From Agathobaculum hominis (lineage in GTDB: Bacteria > Bacillota > Clostridia > Oscillospirales > Butyricicoccaceae): a stretch of 64,000 bases of DNA. A model generated the notes under the pieces. It was not told the origin of the DNA. It saw nothing but the letters and a program-made list of their open reading frames with translations, and ran no database searches. Below, piece after piece: positions 58,663 to 64,000 of this stretch. Both the position numbers and the translations under genes were made by a program. Positions within the stretch are counted from its first letter, which is position 1; every line of letters begins with the position of its first letter. Where the stretch lies: assembly GCF_014288055.1 (NCBI RefSeq), contig NZ_JACOPK010000004.1, positions 124,001 to 188,000 of the forward strand, given 5' to 3'.

Positions 58663-58868
58663 GCCTCGTTACATCCCAACTCTTTCAGCCGTACCATCGG
58701 GCACTGCTCGCACTTGTCTACCAACGCCTCATAGTCCATCTCAAACGGAAACTTGCAATACTCATCACAGAACTCGCTTGCAAGTTTGTTCACCGTCTGC
58801 TCCCAGCAAGCCGGATGGAATACCGGACCAGAGCGCACGCCCTGTCCACAGAATTTACACTTCGCCAT
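58659..58868 (-). CDS. Small zinc-ribbon-like phage protein
   Basis: A 69-residue protein with MAKCKFCGQGVRSGPVFHPACW followed by FCDEYCKFPFE and CEQCPMVRLKELGC: eight cysteines and a His, suggesting two metal sites. The ATG overlaps the parB stop by one base. Common accessory protein of clostridial phages, function unknown. Confidence 0.68.
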   Translation of the reverse strand: MAKCKFCGQGVRSGPVFHPACWEQTVNKLASEFCDEYCKFPFEMDYEALVDKCEQCPMVRLKELGCNEA

Positions 58869-60208
58869 TATTCCGGAATCACCTCCGTCCAATGCGTTAC
58901 TGTTACGCTTGCCGGGCAGTCCTGGTCTTCAGCGAAGCGCCAGCCATCCTCCCAGCGGACATACTCGCCATAGCTCCCGTTATCCTTGCGGCACAGCAGC
59001 GGCACGGCCTCGGGCGGCTGCTCGGCGGGATACTCGTGCCAGATCACCGATGCAGGCAGGCCGGACAGCATCTGGAAGGGGTCTACCCCCGCCCAGTCGG
59101 CCAGCTCGAAAAGCTCGTCTAAATTAGGTAAAGAACAGTCCAGCGGATTATCCCACAGCCAGCGCATCGACCAACGGCACCTAAAGTCAGAAAGGTCATC
59201 CGCGCTCGTAACACCGACGCCCGCGAGCGCGAGTTTGATATGCCGCCGCGCCATCGCGAGCGGCGATTTCATGAAGGCGTCCTCGCGCTGCTGGCGCTCG
59301 GCCTTGCGCATCTCGGCGTCCTTCGCGCTCGTGATGCGCTGCTTTACCTTGCCGCAAACGAGCTTACAGCCGTCCGCTTTGCTGCACTCATGGCAGCAGC
59401 CGACGCAGTATTCCTTTTTTACCCACGCCGCACGCTTGTCTGCGCCGGTGCAGGGCTCTATGAAGGGCGACGCCTCCGGGCAGGTCAGCGGTGTAAAGTC
59501 AAATTCCGCCGCCTTGCGGTGCGCTTTAATCTTCTTGCTGTTCAGACTCCAACAACGGTCTTTGTACGCGCCGTGCAGCTCCCTTTGCAGACCCGCATCG
59601 CACTGGCTCAGCTCGTAGGCCGTGCTGTCGTTGATGCGGTGGCACTTGAGGTCGCCCGCCCACGCCTTGGTCAGCCCGTTGTCGATTGCCTTTGCCCTGG
59701 CAATCTGCGCCTCTGAGGTTTTGAGTACCTCGGCAACGTAACTGCGCAGCTTGCCCGGCAGCTCGACCACGCCGCGTGCTTGCAAATCCTTGAGCGCGGC
59801 CTCGATTTCCTTGGCGGCCTGTCCGGTATACTCGGCAGTCAGACCCGCGCCGCCGCGTGCCATGGTGTTGGTCCAGTGCAGGATCAGCGTCTGGATGGAC
59901 GGGTCAAGGTCAGCATCGAGCACAATACAGGGCGCGGTCTTGCGGTCGAGCAGCGCCAGCGCGTTCCTCCGGCGGTGTCCTGCAAGGAGTAAGTACCCGC
60001 CATCGGTCTTGCGGCGCACCACAAGCGGCTGCTGCAGACCGATGACCTTGATGGACTCGGCCAGCTCGTCAATGTCGTTCTGCGCGTAGCTGTTGTTCTC
60101 GTTCTCCTCAATCTCGGCCATCGGGATTTGCTCCACCCGCATTTCTCCGGTGTTCGATTTGGACACCGCCTCGCCCATCAGCTCCGCGAGATTAAATTTC
60201 TTTGCCAT
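58868..60208 (-). CDS. ParB-like partition protein with a cysteine-rich C-terminal part
   Basis: A 446-residue protein. Residues 20-110 form the ParB/Srx CTPase domain (MRVEQIPMAEIEENENNSY, NDIDELAESIKVIGLQQPLVV, LLAGHRRRNALALL). Residues about 115-230 contain a helix-turn-helix-like central part (VAEVLKTSEAQIARAKAIDNGLTKAW, LSQCDAGLQRELHGAY). The C-terminal half is unusual, with a cluster CVGCCHECSKADGCKLVCG. Immediately after parA (1-bp gap). It probably loads on parS-like sites; the dispersed palindromes are candidates, and copy 8 lies in its own codons 16-22. Confidence 0.82.
   Translation of the reverse strand: MAKKFNLAELMGEAVSKSNTGEMRVEQIPMAEIEENENNSYAQNDIDELAESIKVIGLQQPLVVRRKTDGGYLLLAGHRRRNALALLDRKTAPCIVLDADLDPSIQTLILHWTNTMARGGAGLTAEYTGQAAKEIEAALKDLQARGVVELPGKLRSYVAEVLKTSEAQIARAKAIDNGLTKAWAGDLKCHRINDSTAYELSQCDAGLQRELHGAYKDRCWSLNSKKIKAHRKAAEFDFTPLTCPEASPFIEPCTGADKRAAWVKKEYCVGCCHECSKADGCKLVCGKVKQRITSAKDAEMRKAERQQREDAFMKSPLAMARRHIKLALAGVGVTSADDLSDFRCRWSMRWLWDNPLDCSLPNLDELFELADWAGVDPFQMLSGLPASVIWHEYPAEQPPEAVPLLCRKDNGSYGEYVRWEDGWRFAEDQDCPASVTVTHWTEVIPE
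60149..60167. repeat. 19-bp dispersed palindrome, copy 8
   Basis: GGTGTTCGATTTGGACACC, identical to copy 3, near the 5' end of parB (A-V-S-K-S-N-T). Confidence 0.85.
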
Positions 60209-60209
60209 A

Positions 60210-60971
60210 TCACTCCACCTCCATCAGCTCCGCGACCCATGCCCGGTAATCTCGGGCAGCCGCCGAGGTCGGCGACCAACGCGTAACCGGCTGGGCGGCG
60301 TAGGTGCTCTCTGTCACCTTGTCCGTGCGGCGGATTTTCCGGTAAAACAGTGGAATCGGGCTGTGCTCTCGCAGCCAGTCCTCGCTCTGGCGCGTTGCGT
60401 CAGCGTTGTGCCAGATGGTCAGCAGACCGAAAACTCTGCGCTTGGCAAGGCCGGTGTTCCGCACGCTGGCAATCTGGTCGGCAAGCAGCCGCATACCGGA
60501 CATCTCAAACGCCCCCGGCTTGATCGGCACAATTACCGTGTCACTTGCCGCAATCGCCGAGATGCACGGTAAACTGAACGACGGCGGGCAGTCGAAGATC
60601 ATCACGTCATACACATCATCCTCGACCAGTGCGTCACGCAGATCGGCGTACACGCGGACCGCCTGCTTGCGGTCAATGTCGGCGTCCAGATCAACCGAGG
60701 CCAACTGCATGTCGGACGGGATAATGTCCAGATCACGGTAAATGGTGTGCTGGATGACGTCCTCGTAGTAGGCCGTGCCACCGTCAAACAGGTCGGCCGT
60801 GCTGCAGGCATCAGGTGCAACGCCGATATACTGGCTGGCGTCACCCTGCGGGTCGCTGTCTACCAACAGCACGCGCTTGCCATAATCAGCCGCCAGAATG
60901 CCTGCGAGGTTTACTGCGGTGACGGTTTTACCTACCCCGCCCTTCAAATTCACTATGCTTATCGCTTTCAT
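60210..60971 (-). CDS. ParA-family ATPase
   Basis: A 253-residue ParA/Soj. Deviant Walker A VNLKGGVGKTVTAVNLAGIL, LLVDSDPQGDASQYIG (A'), VMIFDCPPSFSLP (Walker B), and the family SGMRLLADQIASVRNT region. It has no N-terminal HTH, so it is the type-Ib/chromosomal-like form. With ParB it would position a plasmid-like phage genome. AGGA-type site before the ATG. Confidence 0.95.
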   Translation of the reverse strand: MKAISIVNLKGGVGKTVTAVNLAGILAADYGKRVLLVDSDPQGDASQYIGVAPDACSTADLFDGGTAYYEDVIQHTIYRDLDIIPSDMQLASVDLDADIDRKQAVRVYADLRDALVEDDVYDVMIFDCPPSFSLPCISAIAASDTVIVPIKPGAFEMSGMRLLADQIASVRNTGLAKRRVFGLLTIWHNADATRQSEDWLREHSPIPLFYRKIRRTDKVTESTYAAQPVTRWSPTSAAARDYRAWVAELMEVE

Positions 60972-60975
60972 GATT

Positions 60976-61338
60976 TTATCCTTTCTTTTTCTGTTTTCCG
61001 GGCGACCGCATTTTTACGCCGCTAGCATGCAGGATGGCCGAAACCACAGCGTAGGCGCGGCCCTGTCCGCGCGCGATGGCGAGTATGGAGTTTCCGGCCT
61101 CGTAAAGCTCCACGATCTTCTGTCTTTCCTCCGGCGTCGCGGATGCGTTGCGCCTTGCCTCGCACCGCGCCTTGGCGTCCTCCTTCGGGTTTACCATGCG
61201 CCGCTCGTCGCGCTTCGGCGTGCGGACGGTTTCGGTGTAGCGATACGGCTCGCCAAAGACTCCGGTTCCGGACACCTCAACCGTTTCGTAAATCCCGCGC
61301 GGATGGCGGAAGATGACGCGGCGCTCACTTTTATTCAT
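60976..61338 (-). CDS. Small helix-turn-helix phage protein
   Basis: About 120 residues: MNKSERRVIFRHPRGIYETVE, a polar middle (TPKRDERRMVNPKEDAKARCEARR), then ATPEERQKIVELYEAGNSILAIARGQGRAYAVVSAILHASGVKMRSPG, a resolvase/transposase-type HTH. It may regulate the early operon. The chosen ATG overlaps the stop of the gene before it by 8 bp. Confidence 0.65.
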   Translation of the reverse strand: MNKSERRVIFRHPRGIYETVEVSGTGVFGEPYRYTETVRTPKRDERRMVNPKEDAKARCEARRNASATPEERQKIVELYEAGNSILAIARGQGRAYAVVSAILHASGVKMRSPGKQKKKG

Positions 61339-61564
61339 ATTCCACCTGCGACGTCGATGCCTCACACTCGCGCTTGATGGTCTCATCTTTGATCATATCA
61401 GCGAACTTATCCATTATAGCTAATCCCAGCTTATCGCCGAAAACCTCCACAGCGATTGAGTGCATCGCGATAAATGCACGATGCAAATCTTCAAATAATT
61501 CGCGACGGCGGCCTTCGATAAGCTCACTGGCGGTGCCGTCATTGTTAATTTTAATTTCGATCAT
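61331..61564 (-). CDS. Small hypothetical phage protein
   Basis: A 77-residue protein starting MIEIKINNDGTASELIEG followed by an amphipathic helix (FEDLHRAFIAMHSIAVEVFGDKLGLAIMDKFADMIKDE). Not recognised. Similar in size and opening to the next gene, so possibly an ancient duplication. Confidence 0.6.
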   Translation of the reverse strand: MIEIKINNDGTASELIEGRRRELFEDLHRAFIAMHSIAVEVFGDKLGLAIMDKFADMIKDETIKRECEASTSQVEYE

Positions 61565-61784
61565 TTTTCTCTCTCCTTTTGGGATTCATTACCTTGCCTG
61601 TTACCCTTTCGGTTCCAAGCGCCATAAGAGCGTAAGTAGCCATCCCCTGGCCTAAATACTCCACCAGCATATCACGCAGCATATAGACTACCTGCGCAGC
61701 TTCTTTCAATGCCGCATTAGGACTATCAAATTCGTTCGTCCTGTCCTTAAATCGGCGTTTAGCGTCAACTTTAATCTCAATCAT
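61551..61784 (-). CDS. Small hypothetical phage protein
   Basis: A 77-residue protein: MIEIKVDAKRRFKDRTNEFD, then LKEAAQVVYMLRDMLVEYLGQGMATYALMALGTERV. Start: ATG after CGGAGGCAAACCC; a longer frame belongs to the neighbour. Overlaps the next gene by 14 bp. Function unknown. Confidence 0.6.
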   Translation of the reverse strand: MIEIKVDAKRRFKDRTNEFDSPNAALKEAAQVVYMLRDMLVEYLGQGMATYALMALGTERVTGKVMNPKRREKNDRN

Positions 61785-61944
61785 GGGTTTGCCTCCGATT
61801 TCTTTTGATATACCCGAGCACCGCGCCAATAGCTTCCGCCCTCTCGCGGTACTCTCGCGCGAGCCTCGGCTCAACGAGCTTGCTCTGTGCGTACAGCCTG
61901 CGGCGGTCAAACCGCAGCTTTTGGATTGCTTTTCTTAGCTTCAT
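61777..61944 (-). CDS. Short basic phage protein overlapping dnaB
   Basis: A 55-codon frame: MKLRKAIQKLRFDRRRLYAQ, then SKLVEPRLAREYRERAEAIGAVLG. It starts inside the last codons of the DnaB-like gene (38-bp overlap) and ends over the ATG of the next gene. Highly basic and helical. It fills what would otherwise be a gap and has continuous overlaps on both sides, which supports it. Confidence 0.5.
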   Translation of the reverse strand: MKLRKAIQKLRFDRRRLYAQSKLVEPRLAREYRERAEAIGAVLGYIKRNRRQTHD

Positions 61945-63202
61945 TCTTTTTCTCCATCCTCTTCGTCTGCACGATCACCTCGCGCTGGCCGTCCATGTAC
62001 TCGACAAACTGCTGCACGCTGCCGTCGAAATCGAGGTAGACTTTGCCGAGGCGGCCCTCCTTGTTTTTGAGCACCTGCAGCACGCGCTCGTTTGCCGGTG
62101 CGCTGTCCGCCTCGTTCTTGTAGAGCGCAAGCACCGCATCGGCGTCCTGCTCGATCTGGCCGGACTCGCGCAGGTCGGTGAGCGACGGCTCGCCGTCGCG
62201 CGCCTCAGACGCTCGCGAAAACTGCGACAGCGCCACGACCAGTATTTTTTGATCCTGAGCCATAGTGTGCAGCCCCATGCTGATGTTGGTAACGACTGTA
62301 ACACGGTCACGCCCCGGCGCCCGGAGTAATTGCAGGTAGTCGATAAAAACTATCCTATGTCGGCGGCTTCGCGCGCAATCCAGAATGTTTTGCACGCTCC
62401 ACCCCGGCGCATGCACCAGCTCGATGTCGCTCTCGGTGATCTCGCGCTGCAGGCGGTTGAGCCGCGTCCACTCCTCCGGCGTCATCTCCCGGCGGTTGAT
62501 GTGGCCGAAGTCGATGATCGCGCGGTTCGAGACGATACGGTTTATCAGCTTGGAGGGCGTAGTCTCGAGGCTGTAAAAGCCGACTTTCGCGCGCCGCCCC
62601 ATGTGCGTCGCCATCTGGAGCGCGAGCGCCGTCTTGCCGGCGGACGGGCGGCCTGCAAGGACTACAAAATCGCCGAAGTCGCTGTACAGACGGCTATCGA
62701 GTCGGCTGAACCCGTACTCGATGAATTTTCTCTTTGTCGTCTGCTCGAGGGCGAAGGTTTCAAGTCCCTGCGACAGCGAGACGATTTCTGCGCCCTGTTT
62801 TTCCGCCGTGGCCTCCATCGCCGCGGCGATGAGCTCGCGCCCTTCCTCGCTCGTGCGCACCTGCGTGAGCTTGTCAGCCAGCTCCCGCAGGCGGCTGACT
62901 TTCGTCTGCTCCTGCATGGCCTCGGCGTATGCTTTCCAGGCGCTCGCCGTGCTGCATACGTCCATGCACTCCATCAGCAGCGGCTCGTATTCCTTGCCGA
63001 TGGCGGCGCGGATCGTCACCGGGTCGAGCGGCCGGCCGCGGTTGAAGATCTCGCGTGCCGCGGTGTACACCGTCCGCAGCTCAGCGCGGAGAAAATCGCT
63101 CTCGCGCGTCGCGGCGAAAAGCTCGCCTGCGATCTTCGGGTCAAGCAGCAGCGCGCCGATAACGCTGTACTCGGCCGCGAGCGTCGCTCGTTTCTCTACC
63201 AC
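61907..63202 (-). CDS. Replicative DNA helicase (DnaB family)
   Basis: A 431-residue DnaB. N-terminal helical domain (AAEYSVIGALLLDPKIAGELF), then the RecA-like ATPase: Walker A VVLAGRPSAGKTALALQMA, VGFYSLETTPSKLINRI, Walker B RHRIVFIDYLQLLRAPG and the Q/arginine-finger segment VVALSQFSRASEARDGEPSLTDLRESGQIEQDADAVLALY. It is the phage's own helicase, downstream of the initiator with a 7-bp overlap, as in many clostridial phages. Confidence 0.95.
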   Translation of the reverse strand: MVEKRATLAAEYSVIGALLLDPKIAGELFAATRESDFLRAELRTVYTAAREIFNRGRPLDPVTIRAAIGKEYEPLLMECMDVCSTASAWKAYAEAMQEQTKVSRLRELADKLTQVRTSEEGRELIAAAMEATAEKQGAEIVSLSQGLETFALEQTTKRKFIEYGFSRLDSRLYSDFGDFVVLAGRPSAGKTALALQMATHMGRRAKVGFYSLETTPSKLINRIVSNRAIIDFGHINRREMTPEEWTRLNRLQREITESDIELVHAPGWSVQNILDCARSRRHRIVFIDYLQLLRAPGRDRVTVVTNISMGLHTMAQDQKILVVALSQFSRASEARDGEPSLTDLRESGQIEQDADAVLALYKNEADSAPANERVLQVLKNKEGRLGKVYLDFDGSVQQFVEYMDGQREVIVQTKRMEKKNEAKKSNPKAAV

Positions 63203-63975
63203 ACCTCGACCTCCTCTCGCCGCCTGGGCGGCTTGTCCGGCGCGGCTTCCGCCGGATTGTCATACTTGCCCTCGAGCACCTTGACCAGATTGTTCTCGTT
63301 CAGCAGCCACTCAAAATCGGCTTTCCAGTGGCGGTCGTTCTGGCCGGTGCAAAAGCTGCTCGCCTGTGCCTTGCGGAACGCCTCATCGAGCTGCTCCGGC
63401 GTGTAGCCCTTGCTGTAAATCCGCCGCACTGTGAGACAGCGTTTGTCCGTCAGACGGACGACTTTCGGCAGACTGGTGCAGATGGCGTTATAGCGGTCCG
63501 CAAGCTGCTGCGGCTTATTGCTTATTTCGGGCTTATTTGCCTTATCTTCCTCTTCTCTTATCTGTGTCTTTAACTGTTCATTAATCATTTCACTGTTCGG
63601 TGACAGCTTGTCACTGTTTGGTGACAGGGTGTTGTCACCATTTGGTGACAGGTCACCACCAAACGGTGAAATGGGTAATTTGCTCTCGTCGAGGGCGTAA
63701 AACAGGGTGCGATCGTGGCTGTCCCTGGCGTAGTTCGCGGTCAGCAGAACGCCCTTGTCCTTGAGGTTCTTGACGATGCGCTCGATCTGCCGACGCGACC
63801 AGAACGGGAACAGTTTTTCCATGGCGCGCAGGCTGTTGTACGTCCAGTATCGGCCTTCATGCCAGTGCCGGTCATTGGCGGCATTTTTCTCAATCCAGAA
63901 CTGGAGGCGCGAGATAAAGACCGCGCCGTCCACGCCGTACATCTCAGCGACTGCACCATCGAAATGGTAGTTCAT
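63196..63975 (-). CDS. Phage replication initiator with winged-helix N-terminus
   Basis: A 259-residue protein. Residues 1-100 form a winged-helix region of the phage-initiator type (AVFISRLQFWIEKN, YWTYNSLRAMEKLFPFWSRRQIERIVKNLKDKGVL). The middle, residues about 103-130, is a low-complexity stretch with four L-S-P-N-x-like units encoded by DNA iterons. The C-terminal part (LTVRRIYSKGYTPEQLDEAFRKAQAS-WKADFEWLLNENNLVKVLEGKY) resembles the DnaD/DnaB2-like helicase-loading tail. It is upstream of DnaB and likely its loader. Confidence 0.8.
   Translation of the reverse strand: MNYHFDGAVAEMYGVDGAVFISRLQFWIEKNAANDRHWHEGRYWTYNSLRAMEKLFPFWSRRQIERIVKNLKDKGVLLTANYARDSHDRTLFYALDESKLPISPFGGDLSPNGDNTLSPNSDKLSPNSEMINEQLKTQIREEEDKANKPEISNKPQQLADRYNAICTSLPKVVRLTDKRCLTVRRIYSKGYTPEQLDEAFRKAQASSFCTGQNDRHWKADFEWLLNENNLVKVLEGKYDNPAEAAPDKPPRRREEVEVW
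63588..63670. other. Candidate phage replication origin: iterons inside the initiator gene
   Basis: Four copies of an 18-bp unit related to TGTCACCATTTGGTGACA at 63,588-63,605, 63,609-63,626, 63,633-63,650 and about 63,653-63,670. Unit 3 is a 7-bp-armed palindrome. Start-to-start spacing is 21-24 bp. The layout, iterons within the initiator's own gene, is that of lambda ori in gene O. Confidence 0.75.
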
Positions 63976-64000
63976 GTGTCCACCTTCCCCTCACCGCGCA

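Noticed and set aside
63588..63670. Short tandem repeats considered as a CRISPR array
   Set aside because: Units are palindromic, spacing is 3-7 bp, they lie in a coding sequence, and no cas genes are present.

Overview
The window is high-GC DNA from a Gram-positive, spore-forming bacterium of the class Clostridia, most likely a gut Oscillospirales-type organism. Support for this comes from dipicolinate synthase genes (spoVFA/spoVFB), T-box leaders on leuA and thrS, a CIRCE operator on htpG, a preQ1 riboswitch, AGGAGG ribosome binding sites, S-layer-homology proteins and a strictly ThyX-type thymidylate synthase. The genus is inference; no rRNA is present.

Positions 1 to about 35.25 kb are ordinary chromosome. 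In order: a cell-wall/tRNA-modification/folate cluster on the minus strand (trhP-like U32 protein, mltG, CPBP protease, 5-formyl-THF cyclo-ligase, DJ-1, GNAT, DUF2156, thyX, tagA-like glycosyltransferase); an orphan holin-like gene; the leucine operon leuA-leuC-leuD-leuB behind a T-box; a plus-strand run of a dicarboxylate symporter, PAP2 phosphatase and lipid-linked oligosaccharide flippase; a queuosine operon queT-queF-queC behind a preQ1-I riboswitch; spoVFA-spoVFB; a lipid kinase; htpG; secreted proteins with copper-amine-oxidase-N or SLH domains interleaved with L-lactate dehydrogenase, an MscS channel, proS and thrS (the latter behind a T-box); and a YcxB-like membrane protein.

At 35,247-35,291 lies the 3' half of a tRNA-Pro(GGG) gene whose 5' half is missing. 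Everything from 35,292 to the right edge is a temperate myovirus-type prophage that entered the anticodon loop of that tRNA; its right end is outside the window. From left to right it reads (almost all minus strand, so the order is reversed relative to transcription): a two-gene cargo operon, endolysin and holin, a tyrosine recombinase beside an inverted tail-fibre cassette, baseplate genes, tape measure, tail chaperones with a programmed -1 frameshift, tail tube and sheath, head completion proteins, HK97 capsid/protease/portal, large terminase, a strange tRNA-like element, small terminase and HNH endonuclease, an HUH replication protein, small accessory genes, ParB/ParA, DnaB helicase and a replication initiator that carries iterons inside its coding sequence.

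The two observations most worth following are: (1) an invertible tail-fibre switch, in which a silent alternative fibre C-terminus on the plus strand (38,888-39,517) faces the expressed fibre gene (39,514-40,350), the two share in-frame inverted repeats at 38,878-38,899 and 40,084-40,106, and a tyrosine recombinase gene sits directly beside one repeat; and (2) eight copies of a 19-bp palindrome GGTGTYCRATTTGRACACC scattered over 25 kb of the prophage and not seen in the host part, a candidate parS centromere array for the phage ParAB or a stoperator-like repressor array.
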